Shown here one piece after another: positions 26,085-33,371 of a DNA stretch of 41,876 bases (position 1 is its first letter; the number at the start of each line of letters is the position of its first letter). The translations under genes were made by a program, and so were the position numbers. Under the pieces are notes generated by a model, which did not search any database, was not told where the DNA came from, and saw only the letters and a list, made by a program, of their open reading frames with translations. The DNA comes from Myxococcus sp. (GTDB taxonomy: Bacteria > Myxococcota > Myxococcia > Myxococcales > Myxococcaceae), in the NCBI GenBank assembly GCA_014879945.1, contig JACSRE010000107.1, positions 1-41,876 of the forward strand, in the 5' to 3' direction.

Positions 26085-26139
26085 CGCTTCTTCTCCCGTG
26101 GTTCAAGCGGCGCGGAGTGTCCTCCCCGCCTCCCACAAG

Positions 26140-26163
26140 GGCCGGTGCGGAATTGCCCCGGCC
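26140..26163 (-). other. Hairpin in nusG-rplK spacer
   Basis: GGCCGG and CCGGCC arms with a 12-base loop (GGCAATTCCGCA when read leftward) lie between nusG and rplK. No T-run follows, so it is more likely an RNA-processing or regulatory structure (for example in L1 control of rplKA) than a terminator. The arms are short in a GC-rich genome, so chance is possible. Confidence 0.3.
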
Positions 26164-26209
26164 GTTCTTCAAAGGGCCCCAGCGCGGGCGGCCTGCTTCG
26201 AAAGTCTCG

Positions 26210-26761
26210 TTACCCCGCCGTCTTCTCGACCTGCATGAAGTCGAGCTCGACCGGCGTGGAGCGGCCAAAGATGCTGACCAGCACCTTCACGCGGCCCTTC
26301 TCGGGGTTCACCTCCTCGACCGTGCCGTTGAAGTTCGCGAACGGCCCGTCGATGACGCGCACGGTGTCGCCGTCGTCGAAGTGCACCTTCGGCTTGGGCT
26401 TCATCGCGCCTTCGCTCATCGCGGTCGTGATGCGCTGCACCTCTGACTCGCGGAGCGGCGGTGGGTCGTCCTGGCCCTGGGCGCCGAGGAAGCCGGTCAC
26501 CTTGGGCGTGTTCTTCACCAGCGACTTGGTGACGGGCGTCATCTCCATCTGCACCAAGATGTAGCCCGGCATCGTCTTGCGTCGCGTCTGGCGCTTCTGG
26601 CCGTCACGCATCTCGACGACCTGCTCGACCGGAATGAAGATCTGGCCGAACGACTCCTCGAGCGCGCGCTGCTTGATGAGGTCTTCGAGGCTCTTCTTCA
26701 CCTTGTTCTCGAAGCCCGAGTACGTGTGAACCACGTACCATTTCTTGTCCGCTGCGGTCAT
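26210..26761 (-). CDS. nusG: Transcription elongation/antitermination factor NusG
   Basis: NusG, 183 aa. The N-terminal domain, which binds RNA polymerase beta', begins WYVVHTYSGFENKVKKSLE and includes the MPGYILVQMEMT segment. The C-terminal KOW domain (about 125-180) has DGDTVRVIDGPFANFNGTVE, through which NusG contacts Rho or ribosomal protein S10. Its ATG shares one base with the secE stop (TGATG), so the two are translationally coupled. Confidence 0.98.
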   Translation of the reverse strand: MTAADKKWYVVHTYSGFENKVKKSLEDLIKQRALEESFGQIFIPVEQVVEMRDGQKRQTRRKTMPGYILVQMEMTPVTKSLVKNTPKVTGFLGAQGQDDPPPLRESEVQRITTAMSEGAMKPKPKVHFDDGDTVRVIDGPFANFNGTVEEVNPEKGRVKVLVSIFGRSTPVELDFMQVEKTAG

Positions 26762-27201
26762 CACAGCATCTCCCAGAACATCGGCAGCCAGTCGACCATC
26801 ATGCGCAGGCTCAGCGCGTCGATGGCCGCGAGCAGCACCGAGGCCACCAGCGACGCGAACACCACCGCGAAGGTCGAGATGCGCGTCTCTTCCCACGTCG
26901 GCCAGGTCACCCGCTTGAGCTCGGTCGCGACCTCGAGCGCCAGCCCGTGAATGCGCTGGTTGGTCCAGCAGTAGGCGCCCGTGCCCACCGCCAGCAACAG
27001 GCCGATGAGGTACGGCGGCGTCGACAGGTCGAGCCCGGCCACCAGCTGCTTCTGGCCAATGCCCAGCTCGATGAAGAGCCGGGTGAGGATGTTGGCGAAG
27101 AAGAACGCCAGCACCAGGCCGATCAGCATGAACGAGATGACCACGAATCGCTTCGGGTCGATCTCGGCGCGGTTTGCTTGTTCGGAGGCCTCGGAAGCCA
27201 T
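26761..27201 (-). CDS. secE: Preprotein translocase subunit SecE
   Basis: SecE, 146 aa, part of the SecYEG channel. It has three hydrophobic spans (about residues 18-42, 60-80 and 108-130). The conserved cytosolic amphipathic segment before the last span (LALEVATELKRVTWPTWEET) is the essential core, including the TWPTWEET signature. The three-span form is like that of E. coli rather than the short single-span SecE of many bacteria. I use the ATG at 27201, which has AAGGTG just upstream; a TTG at 27213 is possible. Confidence 0.93.
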   Translation of the reverse strand: MASEASEQANRAEIDPKRFVVISFMLIGLVLAFFFANILTRLFIELGIGQKQLVAGLDLSTPPYLIGLLLAVGTGAYCWTNQRIHGLALEVATELKRVTWPTWEETRISTFAVVFASLVASVLLAAIDALSLRMMVDWLPMFWEML

Positions 27202-27274
27202 GCTCACCTTCAAACGATGACGAGAAGAACGCCGACGCCGCTCGCCGCGAGGGCGAAGGAGGCCGGTGAAAAGT

Positions 27275-27350
27275 TGGCAGGCCAGGAGGGATTCGAACCC
27301 CCAACAGGCGGTTTTGGAGACCGCTGCTCTACCATTGGAGCTACTGGCCT
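27275..27350 (-). tRNA. tRNA-Trp (CCA anticodon)
   Basis: A 76-base tRNA with a perfect 7-bp acceptor stem (AGGCCAG/CTGGCCT), anticodon CCA in the loop CTCCAAA, a TTCGAAT T-loop, discriminator G and an encoded 3' CCA. It lies between rpmG and secE, as in many bacteria. Confidence 0.97.
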
Positions 27351-27365
27351 ACGCGAATCGAAGAC

Positions 27366-27533
27366 TCAGCTGACCTTGCCTTCTTTGTGCCCAGTGTGCT
27401 TGCGGCACCGCGGGCAGAACTTGCTCATCTCGAGCTTGTCCTGCTGCTTCCGGCGGTTCTTGGTCGTGGTGTAGTTGCGCTCTTTGCACACCGTGCACTC
27501 GAGCGAGATCAGGCTGCGGTTGCCCTTGGGCAT
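27366..27533 (-). CDS. rpmG: 50S ribosomal protein L33
   Basis: L33, 55 aa, too short to stand out among longer overlapping frames. It begins [20 protein letters not shown] and has two Cys pairs (CTVC and CPRC), so it is the zinc-binding form; the [20 protein letters not shown] middle is typical of the family. Between tuf and tRNA-Trp, reading leftward, in the classical rpmG-secE-nusG arrangement. Confidence 0.95.
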   Translation of the reverse strand: MPKGNRSLISLECTVCKERNYTTTKNRRKQQDKLEMSKFCPRCRKHTGHKEGKVS

Positions 27534-27663
27534 TTGACAACTCCTTGAAGCTTAAGACGACAGAAGGGAAGGCCCTCTGACAGAGCCCCCCCTTCATGTC
27601 AAGCGGTGTGCGCTGGTGGCGCACCCCAGAGAAGCGAGCGCCTCTTCAGGCACCCGCAGGGCT
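27534..27663 (-). other. tuf-rpmG spacer with hairpins
   Basis: The 130-base gap contains, in the leftward direction, a GTGCGC/GCGCAC hairpin (27624-27608), then TTGACA (27602-27597) as a possible -35 without a convincing -10, then a long stem-like stretch (GAAGGG...CCCTTC). Possible roles are partial termination after tuf and a secondary promoter for rpmG onward. Confidence 0.3.
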
Positions 27664-28854
27664 TTAGGCGACGACTTCGGAGACGACGCCGGAGCCCACC
27701 GTACGGCCACCCTCGCGGATCGCGAAGCGGAGTTCCTTCTCCATCGCGACCGGCGTGATCAGCTCGACCTCGATGCCGATGTTGTCACCGGGCATCACCA
27801 TCTCGACGTCGTCGGGCAGCTTGACCGAGCCCGTCACGTCGGTGGTGCGGAAGTAGAACTGCGGGCGGTACCCCTTGAAGAACGGCGTGTGACGACCGCC
27901 CTCTTCCTTGGTGAGCACGTACACCTGCGCCTTGAACTTCGTGTGCGGGAGCACCGAGCCGGGCTTGGCGAGCACCTGGCCACGCTCGATCTCTTCGCGC
28001 TTGAGGCCACGAACGAGCGCGCCGATGTTGTCGCCGGCCATGCCTTCGTCGAGCAGCTTCTTGAACATCTCGACGCCGGTGACGACCGTCTTCGCCGTGG
28101 GGCGAATGCCGACGACCTCGACCTCTTCGCCGACGCGGACCTTGCCGCGCTCGACGCGGCCGGTGGCGACCGTGCCGCGGCCTTCGATCGAGAACACGTC
28201 TTCCACGGGCATGAGGAAGGGCTTCTCGGTCGCGCGCTGCGGGGTGGGAATGTACGAGTCCACCGCCTCCATCAGCTTGAGCACCGACTTCTCGCCGATG
28301 TCCGACTGATCGCCCTCGAGGGCCTTGAGCGCCGACCCGGGGATGATCGGGGTGGTGTCGCCGGGGAAGTCGTACTTCTTGAGCAGGTCACGCACCTCGA
28401 CCTCGACGAGCTCGCGGAGCTCGGGGTCGTCGAGCATGTCGACCTTGTTCAGGAAGACGACGATGTAGGGAACGCCGACCTGGCGGGCGAGCAGGATGTG
28501 CTCACGCGTCTGGGGCATCGGGCCGTCGGCCGCCGAGACCACGAGGATGGCGCCGTCCATCTGCGCGGCGCCCGTGATCATGTTCTTCACGTAGTCGGCG
28601 TGCCCGGGGCAGTCGACGTGCGCGTAGTGGCGGTTCGCGGTCTGGTACTCGACGTGGGCCGTCGAGATCGTGATGCCGCGGGCGCGCTCCTCGGGCGCCT
28701 TGTCGATCATGTCGTACGCGAGGAACGTGGCCCCACCGGTCTTCGCGAGCACCTTGGTGATCGCAGCGGTGAGCGTGGTCTTGCCGTGGTCGACGTGGCC
28801 GATGGTGCCGATGTTGACGTGCGGCTTGTTTCTTTCGAACTTCTCCTTCGACAT
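27664..28854 (-). CDS. tuf: Translation elongation factor Tu
   Basis: EF-Tu, 396 aa, which delivers aminoacyl-tRNA to the ribosome with GTP. The P-loop GHVDHGKTT (about 19-27), [18 protein letters not shown] and the domain 2 [12 protein letters not shown] are all present. It follows the Thr-Tyr-Gly-Thr tRNA cluster directly and is thus the tufB-type copy. Myxobacteria often carry a second tuf in the S10/str region; that would be outside this window. Confidence 0.99.
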   Translation of the reverse strand: MSKEKFERNKPHVNIGTIGHVDHGKTTLTAAITKVLAKTGGATFLAYDMIDKAPEERARGITISTAHVEYQTANRHYAHVDCPGHADYVKNMITGAAQMDGAILVVSAADGPMPQTREHILLARQVGVPYIVVFLNKVDMLDDPELRELVEVEVRDLLKKYDFPGDTTPIIPGSALKALEGDQSDIGEKSVLKLMEAVDSYIPTPQRATEKPFLMPVEDVFSIEGRGTVATGRVERGKVRVGEEVEVVGIRPTAKTVVTGVEMFKKLLDEGMAGDNIGALVRGLKREEIERGQVLAKPGSVLPHTKFKAQVYVLTKEEGGRHTPFFKGYRPQFYFRTTDVTGSVKLPDDVEMVMPGDNIGIEVELITPVAMEKELRFAIREGGRTVGSGVVSEVVA

Positions 28855-28914
28855 GTTGCCCTTCCTTTGTGCGTGAAGATCGGTGGGTTCTGGCTACGAG
28901 ACTCGGACTTCAAA

Positions 28915-28990
28915 TGGAGCCCAGAACCGGGATTGAACCGGTGACCTCATCCTTACCAAGGATGTGCTCTACCAACTGAGCTATCTGGGC
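28915..28990 (-). tRNA. tRNA-Thr (GGT anticodon)
   Basis: A 76-base tRNA: acceptor GCCCAGA/TCTGGGC, anticodon GGT in the loop TTGGTAA, T-loop TTCAATC, discriminator T and encoded CCA. It is the last tRNA before tuf, as thrT is in E. coli. Confidence 0.96.
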
Positions 28991-28992
28991 AC

Positions 28993-29059
28993 TGCTTGCT
29001 GCGTCTGCTTGCTGCGTCTGCTTGCTGCGTCTGCTGTGCTGCGTCTGCTGTGCTGCGAC
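28993..29059. repeat. Short tandem repeat in tRNA spacer
   Basis: Five head-to-tail units: three exact copies of tgcttgctgcgtc (28993-29031) followed by two 14-base variants, tgctgtgctgcgtc and tgctgtgctgcgac (29032-29059). Further degenerate tgctgcgac-like pieces follow to about 29085. The array lies between tRNA-Thr(GGT) and tRNA-Gly inside the transcribed region. Confidence 0.9.
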
Positions 29060-29104
29060 CGCTGACTTCGTGCTGCGACTGCGCCTGCTACTTCGTTCTG
29101 ACTG

Positions 29105-29177
29105 AGCGGGGAACGGGATTCGAACCCGCGACATTCAGCTTGGAAGGCTGACGCTCTACCAGCTGAGCTATCCCCGC
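29105..29177 (-). tRNA. tRNA-Gly (TCC anticodon)
   Basis: A 73-base tRNA: acceptor GCGGGGA/TCCCCGC, anticodon TCC in the loop CTTCCAA, T-loop TTCGAAT, discriminator T; the 3' CCA is not encoded. Matches glyT in the E. coli cluster order. Confidence 0.96.
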
Positions 29178-29186
29178 GTGCTGGTG

Positions 29187-29270
29187 TGGAGGGGGGTGGA
29201 TTCGAACCACCGAAGGTCTGGGACCGACAGATTTACAGTCTGTTGCCGTTGGCCACTTGGCTACCCCTCC
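29187..29270 (-). tRNA. tRNA-Tyr (GTA anticodon)
   Basis: An 84-base class II tRNA with the long variable arm expected for Tyr: acceptor GGAGGGG/CCCCTCC, anticodon GTA in the loop CTGTAAA, T-loop TTCGAAT, discriminator A; CCA not encoded. Confidence 0.96.
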
Positions 29271-29305
29271 GAGCGAAGGCGTCATATTCAATTGTCTGCC
29301 CATCT

Positions 29306-29378
29306 GGCCGGCGGCGGGATTCGAACCCGCGACCTACTGATTACAAATCAGGTGCTCTACCAGCTGAGCTACACCGGC
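29306..29378 (-). tRNA. tRNA-Thr (TGT anticodon)
   Basis: A 73-base tRNA: acceptor GCCGGTG/CGCCGGC with one G-U pair, anticodon TGT in the loop TTTGTAA, T-loop TTCGAAT. Two oddities: bases 27 and 43 of the anticodon stem are C and U, a mismatch, and the discriminator reads C. CCA is not encoded. First gene of the cluster in transcription order. Confidence 0.93.
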
Positions 29379-29432
29379 AAGGCTCCAGAACTTCAAAGGA
29401 AACCCGCCACCCCGGGGCTGCGAGGGCGGCGC

Positions 29433-29462
29433 TCCTTATCCATGGGGGAAAGAGCAAGTCAA
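29433..29462 (-). promoter_or_regulatory. Candidate promoter of the tRNA-tuf operon
   Basis: Leftward TTGACT (29462-29457), one mismatch from the sigma-70 -35, with TAAGGA 18 bases on (29438-29433) as a poor -10, then a GC-rich stretch (GCGCCGCC) as seen at growth-rate-controlled stable-RNA promoters. It lies about 55 bases before the first tRNA. The weak -10 keeps confidence low. Confidence 0.35.
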
Positions 29463-29520
29463 GCGTTGATGAGACGAGCCTCGACTCTTGCCTCTGACGG
29501 GCGCTCTTTTGGGGGCCTTG

Positions 29521-30612
29521 CTACGAGCGCGGCTGACGACGGCGGGCGACCTCGGCGAGCAGCACGGCGGCCGAGACCGAGGCGTTGAGCGAGGCGACCT
29601 GGCCGATCATCGGAATGCGCACCAGGTAGTCACAGTGCTCGAGGATTCCGCGACGTACGCCCGCGCCCTCGGCGCCCACCACGATGGTGATCGGCCCGTC
29701 GAGCCGCGCCGTCCACAGGGTCTCTTCTCCCGTGGGCTCGGCGGCGACCGACCAGTAGCCCGCCGCCTTCAGCTCTTCGAGAGCGCGCGCGAGGTTGGTG
29801 ACGCGGGCGATCTTCGTGTGCGCGGTGGCGCCGGCCGAGGCCTTGGCGACGACGCCCGTCACCGCGGCGGCGCGATCTTTGGCGATCACGATGCCGTCGG
29901 CCCCCAGGGCGTGCGCCGAGCGGATGATCGCCCCGAGGTTCATCGGGTCTTGAATGCCGTCGAGCATCACGACCAGGCCAGGCCTGCCGTGCATGCGGGC
30001 CGCGGCCAGGATCTGCTCCAGCGTCGAGTAGTCGAACTGCCGCACCTCGGCGACGACGCCCTGGTGCACCGACTTGGGCGCCATCGCGTCGAGGCGCGCG
30101 CGGTCGACGCGGTCGACACGAATGCCGTGCGTGCTGGCGCGCTTGAAGATCTCACCGGCGATGGACTCCTTGAGGCCCTGCTCCTGAACGCTCAGGCGAT
30201 CGATCTGCCCGGGCTTCGCGCGGAGCAGCTCGAGCACGGGGTTGATGCCGTAGATGAAGCGATCGTCGCCGTACGCCCGCGGACCATCGGGGGCGGCCTC
30301 GCGCACGAAGGCCTCGGCGCGCCGGGCGGGGCGCTCGGTCGGCGTGCGATCGGCCTGCTCGAACGCGCGGGGTGGACGACGCTCGGCGCCGCGCCCTCCC
30401 CGGTCGTCGCGCCCGCGCCGCGAGTCGCCCTCTGGCTTGCGGCGCGCCCCGAAGGCCCCGTCGACCCGCTCGTAGGGCGCGCGCCTGGCGGGCGGGCCTG
30501 CTCGTTTCCCCAGCGGGCTGGAGCGCTTGTCTCCACCAGCTCGCTTGTCCCCACCGGGGCGCTTGCCGAAGCCGCCCTTCTTCTTCTCGCTGCCGGGGCC
30601 GAAGCGCTTCAA
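29521..30612 (-). CDS. rlmB: 23S rRNA (guanosine(2251)-2'-O)-methyltransferase
   Basis: A SpoU/TrmH-family methyltransferase of about 363 aa, longer than E. coli RlmB (243 aa) because of a basic, Gly/Arg/Lys-rich disordered N-terminus of over 100 residues. The enzyme core starts at FIYGINPVLELLRA; the substrate-binding domain is followed by the trefoil-knot motifs GIQDPMNLGAIIRSAHALGA, VVGAEGAGVRR and IPMIGQVASLNASVSAAVLL. The TTG at 30612 overlaps the upstream TGA (TTGA), in keeping with the coupling in this operon; the ATG at 30657 would overlap that gene by 49 bases. The related TrmH/RlmB members modify different RNAs; the C-terminal match is to RlmB. Confidence 0.9.
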   Translation of the reverse strand: MKRFGPGSEKKKGGFGKRPGGDKRAGGDKRSSPLGKRAGPPARRAPYERVDGAFGARRKPEGDSRRGRDDRGGRGAERRPPRAFEQADRTPTERPARRAEAFVREAAPDGPRAYGDDRFIYGINPVLELLRAKPGQIDRLSVQEQGLKESIAGEIFKRASTHGIRVDRVDRARLDAMAPKSVHQGVVAEVRQFDYSTLEQILAAARMHGRPGLVVMLDGIQDPMNLGAIIRSAHALGADGIVIAKDRAAAVTGVVAKASAGATAHTKIARVTNLARALEELKAAGYWSVAAEPTGEETLWTARLDGPITIVVGAEGAGVRRGILEHCDYLVRIPMIGQVASLNASVSAAVLLAEVARRRQPRS

Positions 30613-31046
30613 TTGATCACCACGGGGAACGAGAGCGACTTCGTCTGCCGCGCGCACACCTTCTCGGTGCAGATGAAGAACGTCATCTTCGCGTCGACCG
30701 TCGCCTTGCCCGGCGCCGCCGCCGTGAAGCCCACCTCGAAGCGCGGGTCAGGGTACGCCGCCGACCCTTCCGCCTTCTTCGTCAGCGAGTCCGCGAGGGT
30801 GAGCTTCTCTTTGTCGAGCTTGCTGTCCTTGCTCGACAGCTCGATGCGCAGCGGGGCCTCGTCAGAGACGTGCGCGCCGTTCTTCGCCTTGATCTCGATG
30901 ACGACCTTCCCCTTCTCGCCGGCCTTCACGGCGGAGGACGTGCCGTCCGTGCGCACCTCGTACAGAGAGGCCACGTCGGGGTCGGCCGCGTACGCGCCCG
31001 CCGCCGCCATCGACACCACCAGCATCAGCACTCGTCTCATGTTCAT
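30609..31046 (-). CDS. Secreted protein with Cys pair, DsbD N-domain-like
   Basis: A 145-aa protein with a Sec signal peptide (MRRVLMLVVSMAAAGAYA after a second in-frame Met) and a mature domain of beta strands. The ICTEKVCARQTKSLSFPV ending, with two Cys four apart, resembles the FCT...C stretch at the end of the DsbD N-terminal (immunoglobulin-like) domain, so a periplasmic thiol-disulfide role is possible but unproven. Its ATG overlaps the stop of the ATP-grasp gene (ATGA) and its stop overlaps the rlmB start. Confidence 0.75.
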   Translation of the reverse strand: MNMRRVLMLVVSMAAAGAYAADPDVASLYEVRTDGTSSAVKAGEKGKVVIEIKAKNGAHVSDEAPLRIELSSKDSKLDKEKLTLADSLTKKAEGSAAYPDPRFEVGFTAAAPGKATVDAKMTFFICTEKVCARQTKSLSFPVVIN

Positions 31047-31954
31047 GACTCTCCCACTTTCAAGGCGCTGCTTGGAACGGCACGCGCGGCGACGAGCTGC
31101 TCGCCCCGCTCGATGATCAGGCTGGCCAGGTTCAGCTCCGTCGCGAGCTCGAGCTCGGGCAGCGAGGGCGCGGCGTTGACGTCGGCGACGCGCGCCCAGC
31201 GGCCCTCGATCACGTCGACGGAGCAGACCTCGAGCGAGCACGCCCGCGCGGCCTTCTCGGCGAGCGCGCGGACCTCGTCTGAAGGCGTGCAGCGCTCGAG
31301 GCGATCGAACTGCCCCAGGTTCCGCGCGGCGCGGCCGGGGCGAGGCACGCGCTTGACCGCGGCGACGACCGAGCCGCCCACCACCAACAGCTGCAGATCG
31401 TGCTGGCCCGGGCGAATCGACTCCTGCATCACCACGTCGTGGCCGAGCCCGAGCACCGCCTCGAGGGCGGCCTCGAGCGACTGCATCGACTCGCAGAGCA
31501 TCACGCGGCGCTGCTCGCTCGCGGCCAGCAGCTTCACCACCACCGGCACCCCGCCCACCCGCGAGACGAGCGCCTTGAGGGCCTTGGCGTCGCGAGCCAG
31601 CACGGTGCGCGGCACCGGCACGCCGCGGCTGGCCAGGCGCTGGAGGCAGCGCAGCAGGTTTCGACTCACGCCGATGGCGTCGGCCTCGTTCAGGCTGAGG
31701 GCGCCTTGCGCCTCGAGCTGCTCCAGCATCGGCAGCGCGAACGCGGCCACGTTCGAGGCGAAGCGCGGAATGACGAGGTCCGGCGTGCGCATCAGCTTGT
31801 AGGCGCGCACCAGGCGCCCGGGCCGGGACCCGAGCTGGAGCTGCAACGAGGTCGGATCGATGCACCGCACATGGTGGCCACGCGCGCGCGCCGCTTCCAT
31901 CAACCGCCGGGTTGAGGCGATTCGACTCGACCGGGAGAGGACCACGACGCGCAT
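31043..31954 (-). CDS. RimK-like ATP-grasp protein with altered active site
   Basis: A 303-aa ATP-grasp protein related to RimK, which adds glutamates to ribosomal protein S6 in E. coli. The N-terminal MRVVVLSRSSRIASTRRLME, the VGGVPVVVKLL lysine (K141) and the terminal VADVNAAPSLPELE segment fit. Several residues differ from E. coli RimK as I remember it: the Gly-rich loop after K141 is AASEQRRV, the D-I-R of the binding site reads DLQ (186-188), and the metal Glu-x-Asn is D258-x-N260. It may therefore use another substrate or be weak. Starts at 31969 or 32023 are possible. First gene of a coupled trio with the Cys-pair protein and rlmB. Confidence 0.8.
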   Translation of the reverse strand: MRVVVLSRSSRIASTRRLMEAARARGHHVRCIDPTSLQLQLGSRPGRLVRAYKLMRTPDLVIPRFASNVAAFALPMLEQLEAQGALSLNEADAIGVSRNLLRCLQRLASRGVPVPRTVLARDAKALKALVSRVGGVPVVVKLLAASEQRRVMLCESMQSLEAALEAVLGLGHDVVMQESIRPGQHDLQLLVVGGSVVAAVKRVPRPGRAARNLGQFDRLERCTPSDEVRALAEKAARACSLEVCSVDVIEGRWARVADVNAAPSLPELELATELNLASLIIERGEQLVAARAVPSSALKVGES

Positions 31955-32033
31955 TCGCTGCTGACCCATACACGCTTGCGACGGCACCCGGCTCACGGAA
32001 TTTTGGGCGCTTCGCCGCGCCACGCCCGCGCGC

Positions 32034-32051
32034 TGTCAGCCCGAATGACAG
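32034..32051. promoter_or_regulatory. Small inverted repeat in divergent promoter region
   Basis: CTGTCA and TGACAG around a 6-base spacer in the 211-base region between the ATP-grasp gene and the first CglB-like gene. Could be an operator; 6-bp arms are near chance level. Confidence 0.2.
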
Positions 32052-32165
32052 TGGAGCGCCGACGAACCATCTGGATTCACTGAACTTCGGACGGGTGTGG
32101 GCCTTGCGCCCGCGCGCGCGTGGCCCGCACACTGAACGCTCCCTGCCCATCCTCACGGAGGCCCC

Positions 32166-33320
32166 ATGCGCCGAACGATCTTCCTCGCAACCCTCAGCGC
32201 CCTGTCGTGTCAGTCCTACCAATTCGAGCCGGTGGCGCCCGTCACCCTCGTGGTGAGTGACGAGGTCTTCGAGCTGGCCCCGGTGCTCAAGCCCAACGTG
32301 ATGCTCGCGGTCGATCGCTCTGGCTCCATGGGCGGGCAGCTCGACGCCGCGTGCTCGAGCACCTGCCCCACGCGCCTGAGCGAGCTGAAGCAGGCGGTCG
32401 CGTCGTTCACCGCGCTGGCCGACGACCGGGTGCGCCTGGGCCTCACCACCTTTCCGCGCGAGCCGGGGCCGACCCTGACGGGCGCCGAGGCCTCGTGTCA
32501 GCCGGCCAACGACGTCAGGGTCGCGCTCCCGGTCGCCTCGCGGGTCGACGATCAGCAGGCCAGTCAGGCCAACCGCGCGAGCGCCAGTCAGGTCAACGCC
32601 GCGGTCCAGGCGCTCCAGGCCGCCGGTGGCACCCCGACCGGCGCCACCCTCGCGTTCCTGGGCACGCGCAGCGAGCTCCGCGCGTCGGACTTCCGCAACG
32701 ACTTCGTCCTGCTCCTCACCGACGGGCTGCCCAACTGCAACGAGAACAACCCGAACGACTTCATGCAGAGCGCGAGCGCCTGTCGCTGCCAGACCGGGGG
32801 CGGAGACTGCAGCGGCAACGACGTTCGCCGACGCGGCTGCCTCGACGCCGACGCGACCGTCGAGCAGGTGCAGGCCCTCCACCGGCTCGGCATCAAGACG
32901 ATCGTCGTCGGCTTCGGCGCCGACACCAACCAGGTCGACGCCCGCGCGGTGCTCGAGCAGCTCGCGCGCGCCGGCGGGGTTCCGCGCACCTGCGCTTCCG
33001 ACGGAGACTGCGGGGCGGGGTCGGCCTGCACTTCGGGGCGCTGCGATCGATGGGCCTTCCAGGCCTCGAACCGCGTCGAGCTCGAGCAGGTGCTCACCAC
33101 GGTGCTGAGCGGCCTCACGCCCGCGACCTGCACCCGCGCGCTCCCCGATCGCCCCTTCACCAGCGGCGCGGTGAGCCTGCTGGTCGACGGCGCGCGGGTG
33201 GCGCGGGGACCCGAGACGTGGTCGCTGTCTGACGATCAACGCAGCGTGACGCTCGCGCCGGCGTTCTGCGAGGCGAACCACGGCGCGCAGCTGCACCTCC
33301 GGGTGGCCGGTTCCCCTTGA
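32166..33320 (+). CDS. CglB-like VWA-domain lipoprotein, copy 1
   Basis: A 384-aa exported protein with one VWA domain. The signal ends at C15 (SALSC), followed by QSYQFEPVAPVTL; the lipobox is not perfect. The metal-ion (MIDAS) residues are present: DRSGS at 50-54, T156 in GGTPTG and D186 in LLLTDGLPN. A Cys-rich insert and further Cys toward the C-terminus suggest several disulfides. The organisation matches CglB, the outer-membrane VWA lipoprotein that acts in focal-adhesion gliding in Myxococcus xanthus. GGAGG lies 4-5 bases before the start. Copy 2 follows 51 bases on; copy 1 is the more divergent. Confidence 0.85.
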   Translation: MRRTIFLATLSALSCQSYQFEPVAPVTLVVSDEVFELAPVLKPNVMLAVDRSGSMGGQLDAACSSTCPTRLSELKQAVASFTALADDRVRLGLTTFPREPGPTLTGAEASCQPANDVRVALPVASRVDDQQASQANRASASQVNAAVQALQAAGGTPTGATLAFLGTRSELRASDFRNDFVLLLTDGLPNCNENNPNDFMQSASACRCQTGGGDCSGNDVRRRGCLDADATVEQVQALHRLGIKTIVVGFGADTNQVDARAVLEQLARAGGVPRTCASDGDCGAGSACTSGRCDRWAFQASNRVELEQVLTTVLSGLTPATCTRALPDRPFTSGAVSLLVDGARVARGPETWSLSDDQRSVTLAPAFCEANHGAQLHLRVAGSP

Positions 33321-33371
33321 GCCCCACCGCAACCTGAGCGACGCTGCGCCCCGCCTTCTCTTGAGGAACCC

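Noticed and set aside
27597-27602. Strong promoter for rpmG
   Set aside because: TTGACA is perfect but no acceptable -10 lies 16-18 bases on, so it is only noted within the spacer.
28993-29059. CRISPR-like array
   Set aside because: Units are 13-14 bases, head to tail with no spacers, and no cas genes are in the window.
30609-33332. 907-aa minus-strand frame spanning the CglB-like gene and the Cys-pair protein
   Set aside because: Only its last 145 residues are a real protein with a signal peptide; the rest is antisense to genes with clear homology.
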